Origin: Portunus trituberculatus
Lineage: Eukaryota; Arthropoda; Malacostraca; Decapoda; Portunidae
Length of the DNA: 64,000 nt
Direction of reading: 5' to 3'
Assembly: GCF_017591435.1 (NCBI RefSeq)
Contig: NC_059294.1
Coordinates: 15,162,604 to 15,226,603, forward strand
The notes under the pieces were generated by a model. The model ran no database searches, was not told the DNA's origin, and saw nothing but the letters and a program-made list of their open reading frames with translations. Made by a program: the position numbers and the translations under genes. Positions 20,335 to 34,707 of this stretch are shown one piece after another (positions within the stretch are counted from its first letter, which is position 1; each line of letters starts with the position of its first letter).

Positions 20335-20520
20335 TCAGGAGCATTTTTCTGTAATGACACTAATACCATCCCCGAGCTGCTCCCACGCAAACCGGCACAG
20401 CAGATTCACTTCTTCGTTGTTGACCTCATGGTGAACTCTCTTCAATATCTCCACAGCCACAACCAGAAGGTCATTGCTGGTGACAATGATGGTCTTCAGA
20501 CTAGCCAAGACATTGAGCAC
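20335..20520 (-). other. Candidate host exon of unknown gene
   Basis: A minus-strand open stretch of about 61 codons is preceded by an AG (CTCATAG) that could be an acceptor, with an in-frame stop just before it. It contains VEILKRVHHEVNNEEVN, which looks like ordinary helical protein rather than transposon sequence. A possible donor (GATG then GTATTAG) lies inside, near the LGDG codons. I do not recognise the protein. The solo LTR begins 8 bp away and may have inserted beside the exon. Confidence 0.25.
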
Positions 20521-20522
20521 CT

Positions 20523-20756
20523 ATGAGTGTTGGTTGCGGGATGTATAATGGAGGGCGTGTATGCCTAAGTAAGGGGCAGACATACACGCAGTACACGTAG
20601 ATTCTTTACTTGTCCTTAGAGCTACAAAGGGTAGGAAATGGCGGCCAGTAGCGACTCGGGAGCACAGGCTCATGCGCTAGCTGAATGCGCAGAGAAATAC
20701 ACAGTGTTGCCACATACACGTAATATGCATTAATACAATACATAACCCACAATGAG
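20523..20756. mobile_element. Solo LTR (224 bp) with 5-bp target duplication
   Basis: The segment 20528-20751 begins TGTTGGTTGCGGG and ends CATAACCCACA, i.e. TG...CA. It is flanked on both sides by ATGAG (20523-20527 and 20752-20756). There is no coding region. The ends are TG/CA on either strand, so orientation is not fixed. It is best explained as a recombined LTR element. Confidence 0.6.
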
Positions 20757-21974
20757 ATGGTGCCAAATGTGCCTGACTTAGAAGTGGGCCTTGAAGCCTG
20801 TAGAAATAGCTGACTTAATTTTGCACTCAATGTTTATATTTGAGTTGTAAGTCAGATCAGTCACATTTGGAATTAAATTTAAGATTTCATGCTTACCCTG
20901 TGAATTGAAATTTCATTTCCAGAAACATGCATCCTGAAATGCAGGTCTGGGTAAATGGTCACATTCCTCTTAAAACTGCCCATCCTCAGGGAGAACCATC
21001 TTCATTATAATGTAGCTTTCTGGTTTCCTGTCAGTGATGAAAGAAGGATTACATAATACTTTTTCCACCTGAATTCAAAATAAGACCAATACTTAATTAG
21101 TCCATGGGCCAGGTCTCAAATTTGGGTAAATTAGTATACTACGAAGTGGCAAAACTCTATATTGTTTTTTGGATAGTCTGATGGTTAAAGTTAATGAATT
21201 GACATGATAGACATTTCAGATAAGTAGCTTTTTGGTTGATATCACTATTCAAAGATGTATGTGAGGTGAAATTTAAGCGAAAAGAATTTGCAAGTTGAAG
21301 GTCCTAACTTTAAAACTATTTAACATATATTCACAAATGAGGTCTCAAACTGTTGCTCAGAAGTTTCTCTAAAAGATTATGATATCAAATTTGTGAATAT
21401 ATAATACAGACTTGATTCATAGTACAGCACATTTATTTTTCGAAGATTATTTTTTCAATTTCTGTAAATATTTTAATAAGTCCACTATACAAAAGTATGG
21501 ACAAATAATTCAAATCAAATGCTATAAAGCTGTAGTAAAAACCTAAATGAACAAATATAAATGGTTATAAATTACATTAATTATTAATGTGCTTTCCACA
21601 ATAAACGAAAATATCTCAATTTTGACAGTGGAACGAAATTTTCAAGATTCCCATAGTAAGGTGTAAAGTGTGATTTTCTCTCATCAAGGATACTAGGTAA
21701 CAATCCTAAGGCACTTTTTACATACTTCATTCACTCTTAAGTAAATCTTTCCATAGAAAATAACAGTGTCATTTGTTCATATCTAATAATTTATGAGGTA
21801 TACACAAAGTGAGATTTTTTACAAAATTTATCGCTACTTCTACATGTGCTTTTGGCCATGTACAAACTGGTAGGAAACTTAGGAATAACTAATTGCACTT
21901 GTTCGAGGTAAATATATGTAAAGTGACAAGAATACATATACATCAAATGACAAGGTATCTGTAAAGTGTGTTTG

Positions 21975-21977
<3 letters not shown>

Positions 21978-22019
<42 letters not shown>
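21978..22019. repeat. 42-bp poly-T run
   Basis: Homopolymer; possibly the poly-A tail of a minus-strand retroposon of unknown type lying above it. Confidence 0.9.
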
Positions 22020-22021
<2 letters not shown>

Positions 22022-22731
22022 GTGTGTGTTATCGTTATCCTCAGAATCACAGCCAGACAAATATTTACAATTAAAAGATAATATTATCATGTAAATTGTA
22101 AGGTGTCCTATATTATGGACTTCTCAAAACTCAACAAAACCTTCAGATGATACTTATAATAACAAAAATTCCATATCCTTGACCACAGATAACAATAGAT
22201 CTGGATTTGACACGAAAATCGCCGTGCTGCATTAACGTATTTAAAGCCGGAGAACGGACCTTAAATTTCAAACCTCGAAATCTCAGCTCCTAGCCAACAT
22301 GAATCTATGAAGATCATTGTGAAGCAAGCTAACTGTATTTAATTCAATGCCTGAAAGCAATATCTAAATCCATACAACCGTGTCATTATACCGCTCAGTT
22401 ATACGAGTCAAACACGAGAATTTATATAGTACCAGGTGGATGTTTAAATACAACTTTAAGCTTACAGCTGTATTTCAAACACAAAATGCAAATTTTGTAT
22501 CACTTATAAATTACTTTACGTGATTTTGGCTGTCCACTTGCTCATATCTTCTTCACACCTGTGAGTTTACGCCTCTTGTCATCACTCTGTGACCGTGTGT
22601 TATCTCCTGTGGCGACACCAGGTTTGCACTTCGCGTGGACATCACTGTTGGTGTCTTACTATCCCACCCCTTATATGTCACATATGTTGCACTAGCGTAC
22701 TCTATATAATTTCATTAACAAAATTGCAACT

Positions 22732-22767
<36 letters not shown>

Positions 22768-23727
22768 GAACACTATATACAAAGCGCGTCGGCGGGCTTT
22801 ATTATTTTTTACATCATAAACGCAAAGAAATATATCGCAGTAGTCACTATCAGTCACTGCCTAGGCATTGTTTCCTACCATTCTAGTCACTATTAATCAT
22901 TCATCGGTTTGTTACAGTCACGTTAGTAATCAGGTGAGTTTAACACTTAACAGCAACTCCACAGTACACTTCCACGTCACAGTGATGTCAATAACATGTC
23001 AGTATTCTTCACCAGTGTCACTATCTTTTCCCAAATGGACTATCTATATGGCACCAGATGTCATAACTGCAGTCACTGCCACCAGTTGCACGCGTCTCGG
23101 ATTACATCCCAGTTACAGCCTCTCACTCTGCCATTTTGTGTGACCTCTCATTATATTTCACTGTAGTGTTTCACATTGTACGCCTCAAGTCACCACTAGC
23201 AGTTCTTCTCCACTGCACCACTGACTTAACTCCACAGTCTGCATACAACACTCGGCATCACCCTACACACATCACGATTGGATACACCACTCACAATGCT
23301 AAATCTGTGTGCATTACACCACTCACAATGTTCACTCCATATTCACCTCACTGTACTTCATTACTCACTGCACAGTGACATCACTAGCGACTGCATCACA
23401 CACACGCATAATAACATTTTCATGTGAGCCTCGACATAAGCTCTTCACACTTTCACTGTAAATCCATTGTTGGACAAAACTCTTTCAACAGCATTCACAT
23501 TTCACTGTTTCAGATATGTCAAAATGCCTGAACATGCACGTAACAATTATAACCCCTCACTCTTGGCTGCAGCGGTATCCCTGGCACGACTGACTTGAAC
23601 CGAGTGACTTGAGTGACTGTCCGTTGGCTAAACCGTTGGCCATCTCCTTGCTCGCCTGAGATTTTAAAATGACTCATTCGCAGTAGAAATGGGTGTATAC
23701 AACTTGCCACAAATATGTACATAATAA

Positions 23728-23764
23728 TGATAATAATAATAATAATAATAATGATAATAATAAT
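23728..23764. repeat. (AAT)n microsatellite
   Basis: Repeated AAT/ATG triplets: AATAATGATAATAATAAT and so on. Confidence 0.9.
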
Positions 23765-24050
23765 GTTTCCTCTAGGTAGAGGTCAGCCGAGCCCTTAATC
23801 TGGTGCACCTCACAGCCTCCACAAATGCACACGTCTTCCCACTGCTGCGGTATTTAGTAATGATTAGTATTTCCTTAAAAAATGCACCTTATATTGTATA
23901 AAACTTTACAAAATTATAACTTTAACAGTCAGCTGCTGTGTACTACCAGTTGACCGCTTTGGGTACGTTATTGCAGTGACGGAGCGGCTCCACAATGCCA
24001 TGTCAAATCCAGATCTACTGTTATCTGTGCCTTGACATTTATTCATCCTC

Positions 24051-26109
24051 TTAATCATCATAATCTATAACAAGATCAGGTTCCTCCTGCTGCATTGGTT
24101 GATTTGTGCAGGTCTGCAGCTTACACATATCAGTACATGTCAGTCCATTTGCCAAACATCTGCAGTCAGGTAGCTTGCATACCCGTAAACACTTGCAAGC
24201 CAATAGCTCCAACACCACTTCTGGTGCTGATGATGAATTCATCCAATGAATCTTCAACTTCCCATCTTCTTCAGTCCAGCCATGCTCACTGGTGCTTGGG
24301 ATGTTGGGCTTGGACTCCAAACAATGTTTCCAGAGAGCAGCCTGGTAGTTTGCTCTCTGTGTGTGTAGGAAGAGGCAATCTCTGCATGGTGGCAGTTGGC
24401 TTGACACTGCTTCCCCGCTCTTGGCACAGAAAAGCTGGTACCGAAGCTCATTGACACTAGTCCACCCGACATCTGTTCTTGTTGCTCCTGCTGCACGCAT
24501 ACATTACACAGGTGAACTGCTCAAGCTTCTCAAAGACTTCATTACTTAATTCCCAGACTTGACCCAGCTGCTTGAATACCTGGTTAGTTGGGTCCTTTTT
24601 GAGTAGCTTCAGTGTTAATGACTTGCCTCTACCTGCAAAATAGCTTACAGAGTCGCATCCAGTGAACACATGTAAGCCAATCAGGCTGTCGCAGAGCCAC
24701 TCCCCTTGACTTTTTCTGATCTTTGTTATATCTGCATATCAGGTGTGATTCTTCGTTCCAAACTTCTGGTATAAAGAGATATTCAGAGTGTTGTGCATGG
24801 CAAGGCTAATGATGAATACATCAGTGTCCTCTGAGGAAATAATGAGCGCCTTGTAGCCATCTCTCACTGCATGTTGCACATGGAGAAACAGGCGGGTATC
24901 AACCTCTTTTTGTGTTGACTCGAGATTGGGTACTTCTTCCCACTGGTCTTTTGTAATTTGGAAGCAGTATTGTTCAAATGTGACAGAGAATCTTGTTTTC
25001 TGACTTTTCTCTGTACTTTAAGAGTTTTCACTCGTCTGCTAAGAACTTGATTAAGGAGGTCTTCTTTGAAGATCCAGACAAAAATTTACTCCACTGCTGC
25101 ACATGATTACCACAAGCCAACTTCTTGTATTGAAGAGCATTGTCCACACCTCGGTAGACTCGTTCAGCTTGTTTAATTGAATTGGAGTGGTAAACGTCAA
25201 AGATAATATCAATCCTCTTGCTTTGTCTCCCTTCATGAAGGATATGGGTAAAGGCCAATTCTGCTACCTGTCCAAATGTTTTATTGCTTCCATTCAACCT
25301 CTGGACCAATCCCATCCCGTCAGTAATGATTGCAGATGGGGTAGGGATATCTGCTGCAGACACATTTTTCTCTTGTTCTCTTGCAAGTGTAGCCTTATGG
25401 TCTTATGGCTGAATAAGCTCCTGTCTGCCTTCAGAACAATATCCTGTGATTTCTATGATTTACATTTGATACCAATGTCAGTAAAAGTTTTCAGGCCTTG
25501 TTTTTTCAACTTTTCATAGAATTTCTCATGTTGGTGGTCTTCCTCTAGCCTTGCTTTGAATTCTTGGTATACTGTTTTTCCTACTGTATGAGCTGCCATT
25601 AAGTCTCTGCTGACTTCAGGAGGTGCTACAGCACCAGTGGACAGGTTGACCAGGTCTTCCTCTTCTGTCGACATGGCGTTGATCCAGTTATTTTCCATTA
25701 TGTCTCTCAGGGCCTCAACATCCTTCTCGTCCTTCTTATGCCTTTTAGGTTGAAGATCGGGGTGAGTTAGTTTTGAGCAACTCCCCCTTGTCATTTCTCT
25801 GAGTAGTCTAAGATACTGGCTTCTGTACTCCTGTGTAATGTAGTACTTTTTGACTGCTCCTGGTTTTAGATTAAAGCCCTTTATTCCCCCCGCAGTCTGT
25901 GTATCCTTGTTGACTGTTTCTTCGATAGTTTGGTCTACAGGAATACGTCCAAACGGGTTCACTGATCCCAGCTGCACAGAGAATTTTCCTGCCATAAACT
26001 CAGCATGAATATCTCGGTGTGTTGTAGGTAGCTGGCTCATCTGAGCTAAGTAATATGTGAAGTATCTTGCATAGTTGACCCTGTCGTATGCAAAACACAA
26101 TGGAATCAT
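24051..26109 (-). pseudogene. Invertebrate multicopy gene with XPG/FEN-like acidic motifs and C-terminal CXC cluster, broken
   Basis: Function unknown. In minus-strand order: an N-terminal region from 26109 (FAYDRVNYARYFTYY, then IEETVNKDTQTAGG); a frame ending at 25453; a segment with ITDGMGLVQRL and RIDIIFDVY (25363-25028); and EVDTRLFLH with ISSEDTDVFI (about 24930-24810). After a TGA at about 24748 come TGCDSVSYFAGRGK (about 24665-24625) and, after a frameshift near 24480, NELRYQLFCAKSGE. It ends with a cysteine cluster (CKCLRVCKLPDCRC...CTDMCKLQTC) before the stop at 24051. The spacing of E/D, D-x-D and GCD-x5-G-x-GK motifs resembles the acidic residues and helix-hairpin region of XPG/FEN nucleases; this is my inference. 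About 100 bp seem deleted near 25410, because the first and second frames join abruptly. No intact protein is possible. Confidence 0.6.
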
Positions 26110-26643
26110 GCTTTAGATGCACGACAGGTGAAGAATTTTAGCCCCTTCAACTTATACCGTATAGAATTAAAAGAAAATAATAGGTACCATTTAAAACAAG
26201 AATTTTCGTCCTACAATCTCATCCATATGACATTTTATCATGAAATTACTAGTTTGGGTGTAATTAAACAAAATAAAGGCAGAAAACTCGTTTTCTTTAT
26301 TTATTACAAAAACGACTTCATTTACGTGTAAATTGTGACTCGTACCAAAAACATGAATAGAAACAAATATGTGCAGAATTTAATTTGCTAAATTTTAAGT
26401 CTCTATACTTTTTACTCCTACAGTGCACCGTTTTCTCGAAAAAAGTGAAAACAGGAAAAAAATACCCCTCGAAAATTTTTTTTTTGGAAAAAAAGTCATT
26501 AAGCTACCAAGATGGAATGGCTATCATAGCAATTTTTACTTTTAATGATGCGACAAACAAAATGACACAAGTAATGTTATGCCACCTTGAAGTATACCAA
26601 AATCTGGTCTGGCCCATGGACTAAATGCTCAACTTACTTTCCC
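26110..26643. other. AT-rich stretch, possible intron
   Basis: No motif. On the minus strand, CTAAAG just above 26109 could be a splice acceptor for the nuclease-like gene. GTAAGG/GTAAGT words near 26630-26645 could be donors of the exon above it. Confidence 0.3.
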
Positions 26644-26797
26644 TTACTTTTCCCACATGTCATTGATGGAGATCACCTTCTCTGCCTCAAATGTTGCATT
26701 GCTTTGCTGCTGGAGAAGTATGTTGGTGGCTTTATGTCTTGCAGATAGTGAAACCTTAGATGTTGGCCTTGCAACTATCTGCTTAGGCTTGGCAGTA
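26644..26797 (-). other. Candidate exon downstream of the THAP-like frame
   Basis: On the minus strand a good acceptor (ATGTTTTCAG) is followed by an open stretch beginning TAKPKQIVARP and ending INDMWEK, then GTAAG-type donor words or a stop. It does not stay in frame with the THAP-like exon as it stands. The link is therefore only positional. Confidence 0.25.
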
Positions 26798-26899
26798 CTG
26801 AAAACATTTTGTGATTAATGAAATAATCAAATTGTACTTGGAAATGACAACTGAGCCTTTTACAATGTTAACAACAGCATTGGGTAGTGGTGCACTTAC

Positions 26900-27296
26900 C
26901 TTCTCACTCTGGGTAATAGTAAAAGACTGAAGGAACAGCAGTGGTCTTGAGGATCTTCCATTGACACACTGTTTTCCTCCAGGTCTCCTGAAGAAAGTCC
27001 TTTGAGATGAAATGGAGCACACAAATGCCAGCATGGTCTGGGTTCCAGTTTGTGATCTTGCATTTCAGTTCAGTGATTCTTTTATACCTTATCTCTGGCC
27101 TGTGAGACTGGGGAAACTTGAACACTGAGGGCCTGTGAGCAGCAAACCCACCAGCTTTATTACTTGCCTTATCTACCTTGGTGGGCCTGTACCCAGGGTG
27201 ATAGTTGAATGTTGCACGCTTCCCCATCACTAATCCACTCTTAACAATCTGAAGAAAATTTTCTGGATGTAGCAAACATCGAAGAGCTGCATTCAT
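26900..27296 (-). pseudogene. THAP-type zinc-finger fragment with altered cysteines
   Basis: THAP domains are C2CH DNA-binding fingers found in P-element transposases and host regulators. The frame from 27296 shows the THAP layout: HPGYRP (where C-x2-4-C is expected, both cysteines replaced by tyrosine), SVFKFPQ, a Trp in ITNWNPDH, C-x2-HF in ICVLHF, and the closing AVPSVF. A TGA follows at about 26907-26905, just before a strong donor (AAG then GTAAGTGC at about 26900). Losing both first ligands should abolish zinc binding, so this looks like a decayed copy. It may once have been the N-terminus of the gene at 24051-26109 or of a P-like transposon. Confidence 0.5.

Positions 27297-30071
<2,775 letters not shown>

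Positions 30072-30142
<71 letters not shown>
30072..30142. repeat. (TA)n microsatellite, right part
   Basis: About 71 bp of pure TA, the other half of the split tract. Confidence 0.95.
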
Positions 30143-30145
<3 letters not shown>

Positions 30146-30208
30146 TACCAACTTTTATCCATACATCTATATATAGTTTCCCAGCAATTGAGTACTCCAG
30201 ATTGACAT

Positions 30209-30335
30209 TATATATAGACTCTGCTGCAAAACTGAACAAACAATTGAATCTATTTATAGACTATGCGGCAAAACTTAACAAGTGACAGCTATATATAGAC
30301 TCTGCCGCAAAGCTGAGCAAACAATTGAATCTATA
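30209..30335. repeat. Three ~40-bp tandem repeats
   Basis: TATATAGACTCTGCYGCAAA-type units have AGAC words at 30216, 30258 and 30297, so the spacing is 42 and 39 bp. Related TATATAGA words appear downstream near 30735 and 30830. Confidence 0.6.
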
Positions 30336-30962
30336 TGTAAGTGTTGTTTGTGTTTGATTGGTGATAATATATGTCAATATATTTGTATGAATGTTTTAGT
30401 TACTCACATCCAGGACTTGTGACCTGGATGTAATTTACTTCCACTTTTCTTCATATTTCTCACATACATACCTGTTTTGTACCTATTCATTTTTAGGCAA
30501 TGTTGCTGGCATGTGGTACAGTTCTTTCTTTTTGACATGATAGGCAAATAATAAAAAAAATTTGAAAATGCAAGAATTTCCAATACGTATTAGCTTATGT
30601 GCATAGCACATCCACCATCAACAAAGCTCAGCGGTGACCGGCCTTGAAAGGCCATGATGACCATTGTTTGGGTATTTAAGATGCCAAATAATTATTTATT
30701 TTATGAATATTGTTACTTATAAGGAATTGTCTGTATATAGACCATGCTATAACTTAGTGCAGTAAAATAAGAAGAAGCATCTATATGTGGACAATCCAAC
30801 AAAAAGCCCTGTTTTCGAAACGTCTATATATAGATCCTCTGCCGGGAGAAAGTTATTCTTCTGACTTCCATAGACCTTTCCTAATATCAATGAAATGGTC
30901 TAATCATATACAAATCTCAAGGTAGAAATGCATCCCAATATTGAATGAATTAAAGAAAAGTA
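30336..30962. other. Non-coding stretch, nothing recognised
   Basis: AT-rich; no gene or clear repeat beyond scattered TATATAGA words. Confidence 0.4.
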
Positions 30963-31455
30963 CAGTGAAGACTCAATACTCGAACTTATTTCATTCCAAA
31001 TGGCTGTTCAAGTATCAAAAAGTTTGACCATTGATACCTGTAAATCAGGTAATTCTTCGTAATCTTAGCAAAACCTTTAGTTTATAAAAATTTCAGTATA
31101 ATTTTTTTATAATTTTTATTTGTACATGCCATATGTATGTATGCACAAAGTGGTGATGGATAATGTAGAAGAGGGAGAAGGGTGGGAAAGAAGAGGGAGG
31201 TCATTGGAAGACGAGTCACCACCCATAAAAACGTCTGGTGTGATTCTGGTGAACTCACTAGTGGAGGGCTATTGCTCACTAACACTTGCACTCTCATTAG
31301 ATTCCTTATTTTCACCACTAATAAGCCTCTTTGGTGCCACTAAGTTTCTAAATGAAAAGCTACAGACAAAATGCAGAAGAATTTTTTTTTTTTTTTTTTT
31401 TTCCTCAAGACTGGCAGGACAAGGGATGTGTACCAGTATCCGGTATACCAGAATA

Positions 31456-32383
31456 CAGGCAACCCCTGCTTAACGAAGGGGTTACATTCTAAAAAACCCT
31501 TCGTTAAGTGAAACTTCATTAAGCGAACTGATTAAAACAAGTTTAACCCCTGGCTTGAACTTTCATTGAGAGTAAACAAAGTGAGAGTGCATCATAGTAC
31601 AGTGAATGGTTTAATGAAAATCAAAATTATGAAGTTAAACATTTAGGCAGTTTAATTTAAGTCATTATAATGTATGTACACTAATGTATGTATGTACGTA
31701 ACTTTATAATGTTGATGATCTTACATTTATGAAGAGAGGGAGAGTTAAACGGGAAAGACACTAACCGGCAACCTGTGGAATGTAATCAAAGGGCGCATCT
31801 TTGTACCGCATACAAAACTTACGTACCACATTTCCACAAGGCTTTCCATTTTATCCATTGTAGAGTCACGAATTCAGGTGGTTCTTTTAGCTTGCAAGGA
31901 AGATACAGTCTCACCAGCCTTCTTAATAGAGTCTGCTGACTTGAAAATAGTAGAGACAATAGATGGAGTCAAGATGGTGGCGATCAATGCTATTAATTTT
32001 TTGCCCTCTCTCGTGTCTGTAAATAATATCCAGCTTCACTTCGAGAGCAAGAGACTTCCTGGTCTTCTTAGCAATGCTAGGTGACATTGCAGGGCGTTTT
32101 GGTGGTAAGTTGAGCGAAGGAAGACGAGCTGCTGCTGACGCTGTTATTGTTTTGAACAGGGGGGAATGAGTGGTGCGCTTGTTGTCCGTGAGAGGCGCTG
32201 GTGTATTCAAAAGCCTGTCAGCTTGCGTGATACGGCGGTGCTTTCAAACTTGGAAAAAAATACTTGGATAAAACTTCGTTAAATCGAGTTTGGTGTTCGT
32301 TAAATGAGCAGATGGTAGTAAAATGAAACCTTCGTTGTAGCAAAATTTCATTGTGTGAACCCTTGTTAAGTGGGGGTTGCCTG
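31456..32383 (-). mobile_element. Tigger/pogo-like element nested in the outer one
   Basis: Ends CAGGCAACCCCTGCTTAACG and its reverse-complement partner CAGGCAACCCCCACTTAAC lie in TA duplications (31454-31455 and 32384-32385). The 928-bp body holds a minus-strand HTH remnant only. Confidence 0.8.
31985..32087 (-). pseudogene. Tigger-type psq HTH remnant
   Basis: The minus-strand words MSPSIAKKTRKSLALEVKLD and YRHERGQKINSI are the start of a Tigger/CENP-B-like DNA-binding domain. Within about 40 codons the family resemblance is lost. The rest of the transposase, including the DDE core, is deleted. Confidence 0.7.
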
Positions 32384-32819
32384 TATTGGTATTTTGCTTT
32401 GGTGTTTTCGGTAATACCGATATCAGAATGGGACTATGGCGGCAGCAGAGAGGGAGAGGCCAAAGCTTTGTTTATAACCATGTGTGCAGCCATTTGATTA
32501 CCACATATATTCACCACTAATAAGCCTTTGGTGTTAATGTAAGTTTATGAATGAAAAACTATGGACAGAATGCAACAGGTTATTATTTTGATGACTGCGG
32601 CAGCACAACTGGTGGTGGGGGGCAGGGAGGAAGTGGCCAGGAAGCCTTTGTTTACAAAACATTTGTGGACGTTCGACTGTCAGGTTTTTTTTTTTTTTTT
32701 TAGTATTAAATTGATGTTTTGTGTTCGAGTATCAAAAATTTTGACTATTAAGATGTTTGAGTATTGAGTCTCCACTGTTTTCAGAATTGTTTGAAGACCT
32801 TAAAACAGAGTGCAAAATA

Positions 32820-33756
32820 TAGGTTGAACCTCCCAAATCTGGCAACTGCCAGACCTGAGGCTTGCTGGACTACAGAAAATTTTGGTTTGCAGGTAGACTT
32901 TATTAAAGTAAAGGCGGATTCATGCGTGTCAATTTGTGACTTAGTTTCCAACTGAATATCAGTGCCTAGCAACTGGAGAAACCAGTCACAAAACAATATC
33001 AACATGTTGGTCTTGTTGAGTCAATTTGCAACTTTATTTATGTTGTGACATCATGAAATAAGCTTTTAAAATGTGGTCTCCAAGTGTAGAGAAGATATTA
33101 TAGAGTTGGTGAGGGAAAAAGAAAAACATTTGGGACCACAGAAATTAATTACACAGTGAAAAAAGCTCATGCAAATCGTTGTTCGATGAAATAGCTGCCA
33201 TTCTCTTATGAACTGTTTCCTCTCAATGCTGGGTGTTGTTAGAGGTGAGGATTGAAGACTTGTCAGGATTTAATTTGATCACTATTGTGCATAGTCTTCT
33301 TAAGATTAGTGTGTGGTAGACACTCTTTTCTTTCCTTCTACTTAGCCAGGGATATATCCACAGGCATTTTGTTTTCCATTCAATGTTTGTTTACATTCAT
33401 TTCCCACTGAGGTGCCAAGTAAGTAATACTTTCCAGTCGCTATGTGTGGTGTTTTCTGACTAGAAGGGCTCAGTCAATACTTCTATCAGCTTGCAACTTC
33501 AGTCGCAAATTGGTATGTGTGAACCCGCCTGAAGCATCCTAAAACACCCTGCGTAGTCTTAATTGGCCGGCATTATATATTGATATATGTTAGCTGTACA
33601 AGTAAATATGCATGCAGAAGGAGACAGAAAAACTCATGCATCGCCATGTCATAGTGGCATTCTGGCAAACTTACATTATTCAGGGAAATTAAAGTTATGC
33701 CAGAGATTATAGGATTTCCTAGACTACAGAATTCCAGACTTGGGAGGTCCAACCTG
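32820..33756. mobile_element. Third Tigger-like MITE
   Basis: The left end TAGGTTGAACCTCCCAAATC pairs with the right end whose reverse complement is CAGGTTGGACCTCCCAAGTC. TA duplications are at 32818-32819 and 33757-33758. It contains a different MITE at 32911-33531. Confidence 0.75.
32911..33531 (-). mobile_element. MITE family with GGCGGATTCA ends, copy 1
   Basis: The left end AAGGCGGATTCATGCGTG and the right end ...TGTGTGAACCCGCCT are inverted partners. The interior (words AACATGTTGGTCTTGTT and GGAGAAACCAGT) matches the reverse complement of the copy at 34708-35426. A TWA-type duplication (PIF/Harbinger style) is possible but not proven. Confidence 0.65.
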
Positions 33757-33758
33757 TA

Positions 33759-34707
33759 CTAAAAAGCAGAAATGGTACACTTTATTTTACCATAATAATA
33801 TTCAAATTGGGCGTCCATGCCTTACTGTACTGATCGCAGGAAGGAGACCCAAGTACACAATTTTATCCCTATTTCCATGCACTTCAGTGTCTTTTAATTG
33901 ATATAGTATACATATGTGTAAAAAGTTCATTAAAGACTTGCACTAATCTAGAGTAGAAGCGTGGTTTTCTAAGGGTGAGGTGCAGTCAGGAATGGCAAGT
34001 GATGAATTATGTAAGCATTTATCAAAGGTCCATTGGGTCATTCCATGATCCATTGTGAGGAATGTTACATTTGCAAACAACTAAAAGTGTGCAAGACCTA
34101 TGAATGGCTATTGTATGCTCTGTTATCAATACTTCAGTCTACCTCACACTACAGTCAGTTTGTTTATTTGTTTTGATTTATATTTTATAAATATGTGTAA
34201 GGAACATTACTGCAATGCTACCTCATCTCCAACTTTGCCTTCATAATTTCATAATCTTTGTGATTTAACTGAATCAATTGGGGAGTGTTTCATATCAGTA
34301 ATAGATAAATAGATAAGCAATCTACAAGAGGCATAAGATTTGGTTATTCCTAATAATGTGACCATCATAAACATTACTGCAAAAGTGAGACACACTACTT
34401 GTGCAATTTCTTTTAAACAAAATGTATGTACATTATTCCCTGCTACTATTGTATGCTAAAATAAACATCCATTTTCCTAACAACTAGTTTATTGGAGAGG
34501 GGAATATTACTCCATCCTCAACACTTCAGGAGCTGGTAAGGACTGTACAATCATATCCTCTGATATCTCATCTTTGTATTGAATGTCAGGGAAATTAAAC
34601 TGCGTATGACCATATCTCTTGGTGCCTTTCTTTCTTAATTAATTTATGTTGAACAATCCCTTTTCTGACACTGACTCAATGACTGCAACATAAGGTTGAG
34701 ATGGCTT
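33759..34707. other. Non-coding stretch, nothing recognised
   Basis: AT-rich, no gene or repeat identified. Confidence 0.4.

Larger units (their letters stand above)
20757..24050. other. Non-coding stretch with T-tracts
   Basis: No gene recognised over 3.3 kb. There are pure T runs at 21978-22019 (42 bp) and 22734-22765, and an (AAT)n tract at 23728-23764. The short frames in 22589-23378 lack motifs. Poly-T runs could be tails of minus-strand retroposed sequences, but I could not identify bodies for them. Confidence 0.4.
30963..32777. mobile_element. Tigger/pogo-like MITE (outer), interrupted by a second one
   Basis: The left end CAGTGAAGACTCAATACTCG pairs with the right end CGAGTATC...GAGTATTGAGTCTCCACTG; the reverse complement of the latter starts CAGTGGAGACTCAATACTC. 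TA precedes the left end (30961-30962). TT follows the right end, so the duplication is imperfect. It is interrupted by the element at 31456-32383. Without it the outer element is about 890 bp. No transposase frame belongs to it. Confidence 0.7.

Noticed and set aside
22734..22765. T-run as the tail of a minus-strand retrogene
   Set aside because: No coding body was found above it, so it is noted only as a homopolymer.
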